Assembly (NCBI GenBank): GCA_034111645.1
Contig: JAWUWW010000003.1
Coordinates: 1 to 64,000 of the forward strand
Direction: 5' to 3'
DNA length: 64,000 nucleotides
DNA from: CANLBN01 sp034111645
Lineage (GTDB): Bacteria > Pseudomonadota > Gammaproteobacteria > Pseudomonadales > Cellvibrionaceae
Shown here: positions 54,757-64,000 of the stretch, piece by piece
Numbering within the stretch: position 1 is the stretch's first letter
Layout: every line of letters starts with the position of its first letter
The notes under the pieces: generated by a model
The model's database searches: none
What the model was told of the DNA's origin: nothing
The model's input: the letters and a program-made list of their open reading frames with translations, nothing else
Program-made: the position numbers and the translations under genes

Positions 54757-55470
54757 ATGAACAACATATCAATTCAAAAAAGTTCGATCATACGCTACGA
54801 AAAATATTTCCTGTCACTTTGCTCTTGTATCATTGTTCTACTTGCGAGCAATATTGCAACAGCTGCTAGTTTGTATATATCTGATCAGTTATACGTACCT
54901 GTGCGCAAAGGACAAGGCAATCAGTATGCAATTTTACATAAAGGCTTACCTTCTGGCACTAAAATTACTTTGGTTGAGCGCGATACAGAGTGGACACAAG
55001 TAGTCACAGAAGAGGGAATAACGGGTTGGATACGCAATCAATTTTTAGACGAATCACCTCCCGCTAAAATTTTGTTGGCAACCGCTAACAAGGAGATAGA
55101 CAACCTATCTAAAAACCTTAGTGAATTAAAAGAAGAAAAGGATACGCTACTCAAAAACTATAGCGAAAGCCAAACGTTGCTTAAACAAACCGATGAACAA
55201 GCACGTCAAAGCGAAGAAGAGTTAAGTGCTCTAAAAGTTATTTCGGCATCGGCTGTAGAATCGCATCAGCTGCTGCAAACCGTTGCTCAAAAAATGCAAC
55301 TACTGCAAACCGAAAATGATGTTTTAAAGTCTGAAAACGATAGCTTACGTCGTAGTGAAAGCACAACATTTTTTCTATACGGTGCTTTTACTGTTTTGTT
55401 AGGAGTACTAATTGCTATTATTTTACCTAAATTACGCTCTAGCAAACGACAAAGTGGATGGGTTAATTAG
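54757..55470 (+). CDS. TIGR04211-family SH3 and coiled-coil membrane protein (YgiM-like)
   Basis: A 237-residue protein. Signal or anchor helix (SLCSCIIVLLASNIATAAS, about 21-39), bacterial SH3 domain with LYVPVRKGQGNQYAILHKGL and GWIRNQFL (42-98), a long coiled coil (about 105-200) and a C-terminal helix (FFLYGAFTVLLGVLIAIILP). The SH3 domain is expected in the periplasm. Role unknown, possibly in the envelope. Its stop shares a base with the pdxJ GTG. Confidence 0.88.
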   Translation: MNNISIQKSSIIRYEKYFLSLCSCIIVLLASNIATAASLYISDQLYVPVRKGQGNQYAILHKGLPSGTKITLVERDTEWTQVVTEEGITGWIRNQFLDESPPAKILLATANKEIDNLSKNLSELKEEKDTLLKNYSESQTLLKQTDEQARQSEEELSALKVISASAVESHQLLQTVAQKMQLLQTENDVLKSENDSLRRSESTTFFLYGAFTVLLGVLIAIILPKLRSSKRQSGWVN

Positions 55471-56273
55471 TGACTGCATTAAGTGTAAATCTTAATAAAA
55501 TTGCTCTATTGCGTAACTCTCGAGAAGGTAATAATCCATCGGTATTAGACTTCGCAAGAATGGCTATTGATAATGGTGCAGATGGCCTAACGGTTCACCC
55601 AAGACCCGATCAACGACACATCCGTGTTAGTGATGTATATGAGCTATCTACTTTTGTAAGAAGTTTAAAAAACATAAACCGAATTAATAAACTAGAGATT
55701 GAATTTAATATCGAAGGCAACCCCTTTGCACCTGCAATAATCTCGGAAAATAGTTCAAAATCAATAGCAGATTATCCAGGGCTATTGACGCTAATAGAAA
55801 ATACTCGCCCGCAACAGGCAACTCTCGTACCTGATACCAATGAGCAGTTAACCTCAGATCATGGCTTTGATTTGGAAAAAGACGGCGAGCGCCTAGCGCC
55901 TTTTATTCAAAAAATAAAATCTTGGGGTGTGCGCTGCTGTCTATTTATGGACCCAGATCTCAAACAGATAAAATTGGCCCAAGAGCTTGGTGTAGATAGG
56001 ATCGAGCTTTACACCGGTCCATACGCAGCTAGTTATGCTTTATCAGCAGATGATGTAAAAGTTAGTTTAGATCAATATAGGCAAGCCAGCGAATACGCAG
56101 TAAAACTTGGGCTTGGTGTAAATGCTGGGCACGATCTCAATCTAGATAACTTAGCGCCATTTTTAGCGATTGGAAATATAGCTGAAGTCTCTATTGGACA
56201 TGCTCTCACTATAGATGCTCTATTGAATGGTTACAAAAGGACAATTCTAGATTATAGTAAAGCTTGTAGCTAA
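55470..56273 (+). CDS. pdxJ: pyridoxine 5'-phosphate synthase
   Basis: Condenses deoxyxylulose phosphate and aminoacetone phosphate to pyridoxine phosphate (vitamin B6). TIM barrel of 267 residues, some 20 more than E. coli. Signatures: LSVNLNKIALLRNSR (4-18), GADGLTVHPRPDQRHI (33-48), TLVPDTNEQLTSDHGFD, VDRIELYTGPYA and LGVNAGHDLNLDNL. Start is GTG overlapping the previous stop (TAGTG), so translation is coupled. Confidence 0.95.
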   Translation: MTALSVNLNKIALLRNSREGNNPSVLDFARMAIDNGADGLTVHPRPDQRHIRVSDVYELSTFVRSLKNINRINKLEIEFNIEGNPFAPAIISENSSKSIADYPGLLTLIENTRPQQATLVPDTNEQLTSDHGFDLEKDGERLAPFIQKIKSWGVRCCLFMDPDLKQIKLAQELGVDRIELYTGPYAASYALSADDVKVSLDQYRQASEYAVKLGLGVNAGHDLNLDNLAPFLAIGNIAEVSIGHALTIDALLNGYKRTILDYSKACS

Positions 56274-56313
56274 AAAGCTCTAATCACTATAATAAAAGTA
56301 TAAGGAGAAGATC

Positions 56314-56724
56314 ATGCGTTCAATACTCATTAAAGATTATATGAACCATCAGCCTACGGTTATCTTGCATACTGCAAACATTCGTGATGCGGTAATGTTA
56401 ATGTTAAAGAAAAAAATTATTGGTATTTCTGTAGTCGATGAAGCCAATAACCTAGTAGGCTATATCTCAGAGCAAGACTGCGTCGCGCAGATGTTAAATG
56501 TAGTGTTTCATTCAGAAGAGCCAGGTCCCGTTCACGAAGTGATGGCTAAAGATGTGATGACAGTGACGCCAGAAACAACCGTTGTTGAGCTTGCAGAAAC
56601 TATTATTACTAGCCGCCCTAAAAACTACCCTGTTATCAGCGATGGTAAATTGGTAGGCTTAATTAGTCGCACCGAAGTTTTACAAGCACTGATTGATAAA
56701 AGTGTTGATAGTTATCATAAATAA
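56314..56724 (+). CDS. tandem CBS-domain protein
   Basis: A 136-residue protein made of two CBS domains: IKDYMNHQPTVILHTANIRD to YISEQDC (5-55), then AKDVMTVTPETTVVELAETI to LVGLISRTEVLQAL (75-125). CBS pairs bind adenosine nucleotides or similar ligands. No catalytic domain is attached, so a regulatory role is likely. GGAGAAG precedes the ATG. It follows pdxJ by 40 bp and has a terminator. Confidence 0.9.
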   Translation: MRSILIKDYMNHQPTVILHTANIRDAVMLMLKKKIIGISVVDEANNLVGYISEQDCVAQMLNVVFHSEEPGPVHEVMAKDVMTVTPETTVVELAETIITSRPKNYPVISDGKLVGLISRTEVLQALIDKSVDSYHK

Positions 56725-56759
56725 CTAAGCACTAATAATTTTTATTGGATACTTTAATA

Positions 56760-56786
56760 GCATTACCTAATTCGTAATGCTTTTTT
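56760..56786 (+). terminator. terminator after the CBS gene
   Basis: GCATTAC-CTAATTC-GTAATGC stem followed by six T, 35 bp after the stop. Confidence 0.88.
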
Positions 56787-56869
56787 ATTGAATATTAAGC
56801 GACAAGAAAAAATTTCACCAAACCCTTTTAAACCTCTCACAATAAATAACCGTGATCTCGTCTTAAAAA

Positions 56870-57661
56870 ATGAAAGAACTTACAGACTCAAAAGAATATC
56901 TCGAGAGAAAAAAATTTTTTAAACAACTGCTAACGGTGTATGGAAGAAAACCAGTTATTGAAGCGCTTCAACAAACAAATATATCTTGCTTTAGATTACA
57001 TTTAGCCGAGTCAAACAAGTTATCATCAATTATCACCGAAATAGAACAACTTGCAGAAAAACGCGGTATTGAAATTCAATATCATGACAGGCAAGCGTTA
57101 TCCCGCATCTCAAAAAATGGTAAACAAGATCAAGGCGTTTGTCTTGATATTTCTTGCCCTAGTCACCAAGATTATCAAATTTTTCTAAAAAAACGACCCA
57201 ACAATACCAATAAAAAACCAATTAGGTTACTTGCTCTCGATAGAATTACTAACCCTCAAAATTTAGGCATGATTATTCGATCGAGCTGTGCTGGCGATAT
57301 TGATGGCGTATTACTAGCTGAAAAGGGTTGTGCAAAACTTGATGCACTAGTGACAAAAGCAAGTGCGGGGACTGTGTTTAAAGCACCAATTTTGCATTGT
57401 GATTCATTATCAAAAGCTCTCACTCAATGCAGCCAAGAAGGTGCTATTATCGTTGGATTATCAAGCCATGCTAAACAAACATTAAAACAATTTGTCGAAG
57501 GCGATTTTGTCATTTATGTATTAGGCAATGAGTCAGAGGGTATGAGTATAGAAATAGAAAAGCTATGCCATCAAAAAGTTAATATACCCATGAATAATGA
57601 TGTTGAGTCATTAAATGTTGCTGTCACATCGAGCCTGCTTGCCTTTAGGCATCTTTTATAA
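56870..57661 (+). CDS. SpoU/TrmH-family RNA 2'-O-methyltransferase
   Basis: SPOUT methyltransferase of 263 residues with an N-terminal substrate-binding domain of the L30e type (YGRKPVIEALQQTNISCF, 24-41). Motifs: LDRITNPQNLGMIIRS, the knot VLGNESEGMS and the SAM-binding IPMNNDVESLNVAVTSSLLAF. It is RlmB/TrmH-like and methylates rRNA or tRNA; which base cannot be told. It is convergent with the MFS gene, 28 bp apart. Confidence 0.9.
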   Translation: MKELTDSKEYLERKKFFKQLLTVYGRKPVIEALQQTNISCFRLHLAESNKLSSIITEIEQLAEKRGIEIQYHDRQALSRISKNGKQDQGVCLDISCPSHQDYQIFLKKRPNNTNKKPIRLLALDRITNPQNLGMIIRSSCAGDIDGVLLAEKGCAKLDALVTKASAGTVFKAPILHCDSLSKALTQCSQEGAIIVGLSSHAKQTLKQFVEGDFVIYVLGNESEGMSIEIEKLCHQKVNIPMNNDVESLNVAVTSSLLAFRHLL

Positions 57662-57688
57662 AATAAATCTGCGTACGTCAATAAAAAT

Positions 57689-58918
57689 TCACTTTGATAG
57701 TTGAACTTCAGTAGCTTCGATATCCCAAAGCCCTTTAATAAAAAAAGTTCCTGCAAACGCAATAAAACTTATAATGGCGCTTATTTTTAAAACCAGTAAA
57801 ACTCCTAAGCTATGAATAGCAATACCAGCACATAAGGCACCTAAGGGTGCAAAGCCAAATAATGTTAGCTGATAAATAGAAATGACGCGACCCATATAGT
57901 CTGGATCAGTATAGGATTGTAATATACTTCGACCAAGAGTCGCTGAAATACCTACCACTAGCCCCCATAAAAATATCAAAAACAATAGACCTTCAACTGT
58001 TGGTCCAGCACTTAATCCCAGTAAAATTAAACCTGAATACAAGACCGAAAAAATGACTCGACGACCTGGACCATCAAGCTGTTTACGGTAAATGATTATT
58101 AAAGCGCTAAGTAACATGCCTACAGTAAATAAGCCTTGTAAATAACTATAAAGTTCAACATCTCCCCTATAGATTGTTTTAACTAATATTGGCAATGCAA
58201 CAATAAAAACACCTATATGAAAAAATCCATTAATCGCAGTCAGTGTCAGTAAAGAGCGTAAAATTTTGCTGCCCCAGCAAAACTTAAATCCAGATATTGA
58301 CAATGAATAACTGAATTTTTCTTTATCATGATTATTTTCAACAATGACTAAATTTTTATTTTTTTGCAGATTAACTAAGGCCAAACAAACAAAGACAAAA
58401 AATAATGCAAATATTTGTATTAATGGCAACAAAAATAGCGAAGCTTCATATAATTGTGAAGCAATACCAATACCAGCACTTTGGCCTACGTATAAACAAA
58501 TTCTGTTTTTTGCAATATGCGTTTGTAAATTACTCGTTGCTAGAAAACCTGCTAAATACTCTTTATATGGTTGTACAAATGCGTTGATTGCACCTAATAA
58601 AAAAGCATAAAGTAATACCCAAAAAAGTGATATACCGTGTTGGAGTAATAAAAACAAAAATAACAAATGAACAACACTTGAAGCTAACAGCAGACCTTGA
58701 AATTTTTTGAGTAACTCGCCTTTATCAAGACTAACACCACCAAAAACAAGCAGTAAAATATTTGGAATTAATACGGAACTTTGTACAATGGAAATTAAAA
58801 AGGGTGTTAACTCTAAATGTTCAGTCGCCAGCCACGAAATAACAATAATTTGTATTCCCATCGCTAAGGATAGAAAAAATACAATCATTAGATAATAAGT
58901 ATTAATTCGAATTGACAT
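57689..58918 (-). CDS. MFS exporter (EntS-like, MFS_3)
   Basis: A 409-residue, 12-helix transporter. The line LGAINAFVQPYKEYLAGFLA in the region of helix 4 and RILRSLLTLTAINGFFHIGV in the second half, with GRVISIYQLTLFGFAPLGAL, fit the MFS_3/EntS group of exporters. No siderophore gene is nearby, so the substrate is open. Single gene. Confidence 0.82.
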   Translation of the reverse strand: MSIRINTYYLMIVFFLSLAMGIQIIVISWLATEHLELTPFLISIVQSSVLIPNILLLVFGGVSLDKGELLKKFQGLLLASSVVHLLFLFLLLQHGISLFWVLLYAFLLGAINAFVQPYKEYLAGFLATSNLQTHIAKNRICLYVGQSAGIGIASQLYEASLFLLPLIQIFALFFVFVCLALVNLQKNKNLVIVENNHDKEKFSYSLSISGFKFCWGSKILRSLLTLTAINGFFHIGVFIVALPILVKTIYRGDVELYSYLQGLFTVGMLLSALIIIYRKQLDGPGRRVIFSVLYSGLILLGLSAGPTVEGLLFLIFLWGLVVGISATLGRSILQSYTDPDYMGRVISIYQLTLFGFAPLGALCAGIAIHSLGVLLVLKISAIISFIAFAGTFFIKGLWDIEATEVQLSK

Positions 58919-59018
58919 TATTTTTTGTGGCCTTACTAGGTGGAAATTTTTTTAAAGCGATCATAAGATTGTATTTATGATGTTGCTTTTATGTATGCAC
59001 CTGGATAATTTATGAAAA

Positions 59019-61085
59019 TCAAAAGTTTTTAATATTACGCTTTATATGCCTATATTTTTCTGTTGACAGAGTAATCTCTTGTGAATACAAGATAGCATTA
59101 AAATCTGACTCAATGGATAATAATTGCGGCTTTGCGGAAGGTAGCTTTTGATAGGCTTTTACAAATATTGAACCAATGGTATCACCTGCATTAATAGCAA
59201 CGCCTTTCTTTTTTAATCTTTTACATAAAAAATTATATAATCTTAATTCTTGAGACATGGGTCTCATGCTATTTTTTAATGTAAAAAAACTAAAAATAAA
59301 TAACATAAAAATCGCAGGAACAATTAACAATAACGCCAAGCGTGTCGCTGTTATTTCTCCGAAAAAATCTTTTAAAAACCGTGATTGCTGCTGCTGATCA
59401 TAACTTAACACCCAGCGTTGCCAACTGTAATTTAAGCTATCCCACTTTAGTGATAAAGAATTGATCCATGCAAGAGATGGTAATATAGTTGAATCTAATA
59501 ACTCTTGATCATTTACCGAGAGAGAGTCTAACAGACCACCCTGCTCAATTCGATTTGGCGCTACAGCTGCGGTTGGATCAAAGCGTATCCATCCCTCACC
59601 ATCGAGCCAAACCTCAGCCCATGCATGAGCATCGTACTGACGAACTAACAAATAATTATCTTCCGCGTTCCACTCTCCACCTTGATAACCGGTAACAACT
59701 CTCGCAGGAATCCCCACTGCCCGCATTAAAACAACAAAGCTACTTGCATAGTGCTCACAAAAGCCACTTTGCGTTGTGAATAAAAAATCATCTGCAGTGT
59801 GAAATCCTACCTTAGGCGGTGATAAAGTGTAGGTAAATGATTGATTATAAAAATTTAGCACTTTATTAATATATTCATCATTCGAACTAACTTCACTACG
59901 CCATAATTTTGCAGTCTCAATCGTTTTTGGATTAAATCCTTGTGGAAGTGAAAGCGCCTGCTGCAGGCGTTCTTGCTGTTCATTAGCTTGATAGTTTAAA
60001 GAAGAATAGACTTCATACTTGATACGTTGAGTGACGGGATTATTTAACCATAATTCATTTGTAGATGTGCGCTTTAATCGGTTATCGTTAATTGTTGCAA
60101 GCGGCAGTGCATATAGCCATGGAGTATTAGTGGGCTCTAAGACAATCTCGTAATTAAAAACCGATGACTGATCATTTAAATCAGTAGGTATATATGTCGT
60201 TGCATTCACTTTATTAACAGCAAATAAATTTTCATTTTTTAATCTATCCCAGCGTCTGCCATCGAACTCTGTAAAGACGAGTCCACGCCAGTATCGCTCA
60301 GATGGCTCAGGCAATTTGTTATCTTTAAAGCTAACTCTAAATGCAAGTTTTCGACTGCGTGTTAAATTACTAAAGTCACCTGGAGACATACTGTCACTCA
60401 CGCCGGTAACAGCACTGTCATTTTTGAGGGGCACAGACCATAAAGTGCCAACACGTGGAAATACAAAAAGCATCAACAGCATAAGTGGTACAGCTTGTAC
60501 TAATAATATTGATACAATGCGAAAAGAACGACGAGAAATGAAATGAATATGGCTACCATGTAAAACAAGTAGGCACGCCGTTAAAAACCAAATCACAAAT
60601 AGACTTGCTATTGTAACAACAATACCTTGCTCAAATAAAAATGCACAACTGGTGACAAAATATCCAATGAAGACAACTTTAATAGCATCTCGTTGATTAT
60701 TAACTTCTAACAATATCAATACAAAAGCTAATGCCAACAAGGTAACCATTGGCTCTAAATTAAACCATTGTTTATAAGTGCTAGTAATTGCAACAATAGA
60801 AACTAAAACGATGACTGCACGTATCGCAGAGTTAGGAAAAGGCCATCGACCGCGTATTATTTGTATGCGCCAGATAAAAACAATAACGGCAACAATAAAT
60901 AACCAAACAGGTAACATCGAAAAATTAAGAAGAATTGCACCAGCTTGCGCAAACAACAGACCAATTAAGACTTCACGATTAATAGTCTGATTGACTTGAA
61001 GCTTTTTCTGATTGCTTGCTTTACTACCCTTAATTGAAGATGAAGTAGAAGAGCTTTTGCGCTCGCGTTTAGTAAAATTAAACAC
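59019..61085 (-). CDS. TgpA-type transmembrane transglutaminase
   Basis: About 688 residues: a basic, Ser-rich N-terminal cytoplasmic stretch, a DUF3488 block of six or seven helices, a periplasmic transglutaminase domain and a further helix with a DUF4129-like tail. The catalytic Cys is in SGFCEHYASSFVVLMRA, the His in QYDAHAWAEVWL and the Asp in WIRFDPTAAV. Pseudomonas TgpA is the characterised relative and is essential there. I prefer the GTG at 61085, which overlaps the DUF58 stop (GTGTTTAA); a TTG at 61106 is the alternative. Confidence 0.9.
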   Translation of the reverse strand: MFNFTKRERKSSSTSSSIKGSKASNQKKLQVNQTINREVLIGLLFAQAGAILLNFSMLPVWLFIVAVIVFIWRIQIIRGRWPFPNSAIRAVIVLVSIVAITSTYKQWFNLEPMVTLLALAFVLILLEVNNQRDAIKVVFIGYFVTSCAFLFEQGIVVTIASLFVIWFLTACLLVLHGSHIHFISRRSFRIVSILLVQAVPLMLLMLFVFPRVGTLWSVPLKNDSAVTGVSDSMSPGDFSNLTRSRKLAFRVSFKDNKLPEPSERYWRGLVFTEFDGRRWDRLKNENLFAVNKVNATTYIPTDLNDQSSVFNYEIVLEPTNTPWLYALPLATINDNRLKRTSTNELWLNNPVTQRIKYEVYSSLNYQANEQQERLQQALSLPQGFNPKTIETAKLWRSEVSSNDEYINKVLNFYNQSFTYTLSPPKVGFHTADDFLFTTQSGFCEHYASSFVVLMRAVGIPARVVTGYQGGEWNAEDNYLLVRQYDAHAWAEVWLDGEGWIRFDPTAAVAPNRIEQGGLLDSLSVNDQELLDSTILPSLAWINSLSLKWDSLNYSWQRWVLSYDQQQQSRFLKDFFGEITATRLALLLIVPAIFMLFIFSFFTLKNSMRPMSQELRLYNFLCKRLKKKGVAINAGDTIGSIFVKAYQKLPSAKPQLLSIESDFNAILYSQEITLSTEKYRHIKRNIKNF

Positions 61086-62088
61086 GATCCACTCTTTCCC
61101 ACTCAAACAAAGCTAAAGCTTCGAGAAGTTTTAATTTATGATCTTCGCCAATCGAGGGATCGATAACATGATTAGGTAAGCGCAGCCCATACGTCGACGA
61201 GGACTGTTGATTTTGTGCAAGATCTAATACGCAAAAACACAGCCGCGATAGCCTTGCCTCTTTTGATAAACCTTCAAATTGATGCCAATCTAGCCAGTAG
61301 TTCTCGCTCATATGATCTTCATACATTCGCGTCGCAAGACCTTGTCCGCGCGCCATTACTCGCCAGTCGATATCACGCAGTGAATCACCAGCTACATATT
61401 CACGAATACCAGCAAATTCTTCACTACCACTTTTAAATTGCTGATGAACAATTTCGTCATTTTCATCCAATAATTGCTGAGTTGGCATCACCGATGATTC
61501 GACCGCTTGTGGATAAGCTAAAATTCTAGAATCAATATAAAGATAAGACCAAGCAACAATTAAACCTAAAGGAAAACGCGTCGTAATTTTTACTCGCCCA
61601 GGTTGACACCAACCTCGGTGCAAAAGCGGCACGCGTAAGCTTACCTTTACATGATCATCATCTAATAATGAAAACCTAACAGACTCGTCAACAATACTGC
61701 TTAACTCTATGGCTTCATAACTACGCGTATTAATACGTTTAATTATTAAATCAATAATACCCGTATCACCTGCAAAACCTGCGTGCGTTTTAACAATACT
61801 AATACTCAAGCCGGCTAAATGCGCGTAGGTATGATGAATACAAACAATCATTAACGCCAGCAGTAAAAAAGCAATACTTAGGATAAGATTATTTTCGTAG
61901 TTTGTACCTAACAACCACAGTAAAAAAATTAACACACAAAAATACAATCCAGTTTTTGAAGGCACAATGAAAATATTATTATGCTTTAAGACATGAGTTT
62001 TTTGGGGAGGATTACGTCGCTTTAGCCAGCCATCGAGCCATATTTGAAAGCGATTTTTAAACAGCTTGTCCCATGTATAACTAATCAT
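61078..62088 (-). CDS. DUF58 membrane protein
   Basis: A 336-residue protein: two transmembrane helices (about 45-62 and 67-85), a beta-rich domain, then the DUF58 core GSEEFAGIREYVAGDSLRDI followed by DWRVMARGQGLATRMYE. Members with MoxR ATPases form small systems thought to remodel or chaperone protein complexes. It starts 15 bp after the MoxR gene and overlaps the transglutaminase gene. Confidence 0.92.
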   Translation of the reverse strand: MISYTWDKLFKNRFQIWLDGWLKRRNPPQKTHVLKHNNIFIVPSKTGLYFCVLIFLLWLLGTNYENNLILSIAFLLLALMIVCIHHTYAHLAGLSISIVKTHAGFAGDTGIIDLIIKRINTRSYEAIELSSIVDESVRFSLLDDDHVKVSLRVPLLHRGWCQPGRVKITTRFPLGLIVAWSYLYIDSRILAYPQAVESSVMPTQQLLDENDEIVHQQFKSGSEEFAGIREYVAGDSLRDIDWRVMARGQGLATRMYEDHMSENYWLDWHQFEGLSKEARLSRLCFCVLDLAQNQQSSSTYGLRLPNHVIDPSIGEDHKLKLLEALALFEWERVDRV

Positions 62089-62103
62089 GATTTACCCTTG
62101 CTT

Positions 62104-63048
62104 TTACAAAACAACGGGAATAGATCTAATAATTTTATCGACTTGATTACGCGCAACATTTTCCAACTCTGTGGGTAACAATCGATGGCCAATTACAGGC
62201 AACATCAACTGCTGAATATCCTCAGGGATAACGTATTGTCGTTGATGAATTAAAGCCCACGCTTTTGCACAATGTAACCAAGCTAATGCCGCACGAGGAG
62301 ATAAACCATGACTAAAATCACCAGATTCACGCGTATAAGTTAATAAGCGTTGAAAGTAATCTAATAATTGATCGCTAACGGTAATTTCACCGACGATATT
62401 TTGTAATTGTTTTAGTGTCTGTAAATTTACTTCGGGCTGTATGGCTTCTAATCGCTGTTTAGGATCAACCCCTTTTAATAGTTCTCTCTCAGCTTTTGGA
62501 TCGGGATAACCCAGTGAAATCCGCATCATAAATCTGTCGAGCTGTGACTCGGGCAGAGGAAAAGTACCCGTTTGATGCTGTGAATTTTGCGTCGCTATTA
62601 CAAAAAAATGCTCATCAAGTGGATGTGAAACACCATCAACTGTGACTTGATTTTCAGACATTGCTTCAAGTAATGCACTTTGTGTTTTAGGCGAAGATCG
62701 ATTAATTTCGTCGGCCAATAAAATTTGAGTGAAGATAGGCCCTGCTCTAAATTCAAACTCATTTGTTTTAGGATTAAAAATAGAGGCCCCTAGCACATCA
62801 CCCGGCAACAGATCACTGGTAAATTGCACGCGCTTAAATTGTAAGCCTAATACTGCTGCAAGCCCATGAGCTAGGGTAGTTTTGCCCATGCCGGGCAAAT
62901 CTTCAATCAATAGGTTACCTTTTGCTAATATACAGGCAAGCGAAAGTTTAACACGCTCTTCTTTGCCTAATAATATCGAGTTAAGCTGATAAGTCATTTC
63001 GGAAATAAGATCTGTAATGGTCGTGTTTTTAACAGGCTTTACTGACAT
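62104..63048 (-). CDS. MoxR-family AAA ATPase
   Basis: A 314-residue AAA+ ATPase. Walker A is in DLPGMGKTTLAHGLA (50-64), Walker B in LLADEINRSSPKTQSALLEAM, sensor 1 in FVIATQNS and the PLPESQLDRF loop, and GLSPRAALAW is sensor 2. First gene of a three-gene operon with DUF58 and TgpA-type partners, the standard layout. It probably works as a hexamer on the membrane partners. Confidence 0.94.
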   Translation of the reverse strand: MSVKPVKNTTITDLISEMTYQLNSILLGKEERVKLSLACILAKGNLLIEDLPGMGKTTLAHGLAAVLGLQFKRVQFTSDLLPGDVLGASIFNPKTNEFEFRAGPIFTQILLADEINRSSPKTQSALLEAMSENQVTVDGVSHPLDEHFFVIATQNSQHQTGTFPLPESQLDRFMMRISLGYPDPKAERELLKGVDPKQRLEAIQPEVNLQTLKQLQNIVGEITVSDQLLDYFQRLLTYTRESGDFSHGLSPRAALAWLHCAKAWALIHQRQYVIPEDIQQLMLPVIGHRLLPTELENVARNQVDKIIRSIPVVL

Positions 63049-63448
63049 ATAAGCGTCTCGATAGATTAACGTAATGTTATAAAAGTGACTAGCGAACGCC
63101 TAGGCTCTTTTAAACAAGATTGATTTAAGAATAGTACGGCTTTTAATTTATGCTATAAAGTTGATTAATTATGAAAGCTTGCACGCTAATAGTGTCGTTA
63201 AAGATGATATCAAATTTATTGATAACATTTGCAATGATTATGTAACATTTATATACGTTTCCCCGAAAATAAAGGATGAAAGCGATAAAGTCACAGGGCA
63301 AATGGGCTTAGTTAAGTATGAACGGAAGTATTAATAAGAAAGAGCAAGTAATAACAAAGAGCAAATAATAAAAAAGTACAAAACTGTGCAGCTACCCATC
63401 AAAAGATGGATAGCCTGAAGAAGCAATAAAATGTATCAGTTAAAGCGA
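63049..63448. other. intergenic region between metZ and the MoxR gene
   Basis: 400 bp without a gene. It holds the moxR promoter side and a hairpin after metZ (63391-63414). Nothing else recognised. Confidence 0.4.
63391..63414 (-). terminator. possible terminator after metZ
   Basis: On the - strand GCTATCCATC-TTTT-GATGGGTAGC forms a 10-bp stem with one mismatch. The T-rich part begins only about 10 bases later, so strength is uncertain. Confidence 0.4.
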
Positions 63449-64000
63449 CTAAATCGCGTGAATGCCTCGATCGAGATCGTCGATAATATCTTTAACAGTT
63501 TCAAGACCAACAGCAACTCGAATAAGAGTGTCTGATATACCCGCTCTTTGTTTTTCTTCGTCGCTTAAACGTCCATGGGTTGTTGTCGCTGGATGGACAA
63601 TTGTTGTTTTGGCATCACCTAAATTTGCAGTTATCGATAAAATACGTGTCGCATTAATAAAAGACCATGCATCCGCGCGCTTACCTTTGACCTCAAATGA
63701 GAGCACACCGCCAAAGTGTTTTTGCTGCTCACGCGCAAGCGTATGGCCCTCGTGAGTTGGCAGGCCACAGTAATATACTTTTTCTATTTGTGGCTGTTCG
63801 TTAAGCCACCAAGCCACTTCAAGCGCATTAACCGAGTGTGCCTGCATTCTTATATTAAGTGTCTCTAAGCTCTTTAAAAATATCCATGCATTAAAGGGAC
63901 TTAACGATGGGCCACAGGTACGAATAAAACCTAGCACTTGATCCATATGCTCAGCACTTCCAACAACAACACCACCTAGGCAACGACCCTGACCATCAAG
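63449..64000 (-). CDS. metZ: O-succinylhomoserine sulfhydrylase MetZ, C-terminal part
   Basis: The frame is open to the window edge, so only the last 183 residues are present. RCLGGVVVGSAEHMDQVLGF follows the PLP lysine region, then FIRTCGPSLSPFNAWIFLKS, the GLPTHEGHTLAREQQKHFGG block and the C-terminal NLGDAKTTIVHPATTTHGRL with IRVAVGLET. This is the Cys/Met metabolism PLP enzyme family. The SPFNAW form and the ending fit MetZ, which makes homocysteine directly from sulfide, but MetB or MetC-like relatives cannot be fully excluded without the N-terminus. Confidence 0.85.
   Translation of the reverse strand, partial: LDGQGRCLGGVVVGSAEHMDQVLGFIRTCGPSLSPFNAWIFLKSLETLNIRMQAHSVNALEVAWWLNEQPQIEKVYYCGLPTHEGHTLAREQQKHFGGVLSFEVKGKRADAWSFINATRILSITANLGDAKTTIVHPATTTHGRLSDEEKQRAGISDTLIRVAVGLETVKDIIDDLDRGIHAI

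Noticed and set aside
1..64000. tRNA genes, rRNA, CRISPR arrays, transposases, integrases
   Set aside because: None recognised on either strand by reading; a tRNA or CRISPR scan was not possible.

Overview
The window reads as chromosomal DNA of a low-GC, probably marine gammaproteobacterium. Three things support this: the gene families (MnmC, PrmB, GpsA next to SixA and a DUF4389 protein, a class I SucAB/Lpd cluster, LapG, TorF-type porin); two separate sodium/proton antiport systems (NhaA and a seven-subunit Mrp complex); and neighbourhoods such as prmB-aroC-MFS and gpsA-DUF4389-sixA that I associate with the Pseudomonadales/Cellvibrionales side of the class. The genus cannot be fixed from sequence reading alone. 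No rRNA, tRNA, CRISPR array, transposase or integrase gene was seen.

Layout. 0-4 kb: small RNA-binding S4 protein, a MITE-like inverted-repeat element, and a pilus-type group (prepilin, membrane-anchored TPR protein, small coupled ORF). 3.7-14 kb, + strand: trmL, fldB, mnmC, a ComFB-like protein, a secreted glutaminyl cyclase, nhaA with an overlapping DUF3830 gene, a SIR2 deacylase and RNase II. 14-20.4 kb: mrpABCDEFG behind a long leader. 20.4-21.9 kb: an odd module in which the 3' part of mrpG is repeated 1334 bp downstream, flanking a repeat-rich, apparently secreted protein whose start is out of frame by one base in an A8 tract. 21.9-30.2 kb, - strand: DUF533 protein, HemD family, MFS, aroC, prmB, alpha/beta hydrolase, sixA, DUF4389, gpsA. 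30.4-32.5 kb: htpG with a clear sigma-32 type promoter.

34-47.6 kb is the TCA cycle region. On the - strand the order is sdhA-sdhB-sucA-sucB-lpd-sucC-sucD-sdhC-sdhD, with gltA divergent. The membrane-anchor genes sdhCD, normally first, sit at the far 3' end. Both residues that ligate heme b in the E. coli enzyme are replaced (SdhC His84 by Tyr, SdhD His71 by Asn), and SdhD has no histidine at all, while the quinone-site residues are kept. This points to a natural heme-less complex II in a rearranged operon and is the most striking observation in the window.

47.7-64 kb: small SEC-C and hypothetical genes, an orphan LapG protease, a TorF porin, the yciO-rnm pair, a VC0807-type membrane protein with YciI, an SH3/coiled-coil membrane protein overlapping pdxJ, a CBS protein, a SpoU methyltransferase, an MFS exporter, a MoxR-DUF58-TgpA operon, and the 3' part of metZ running off the window end.
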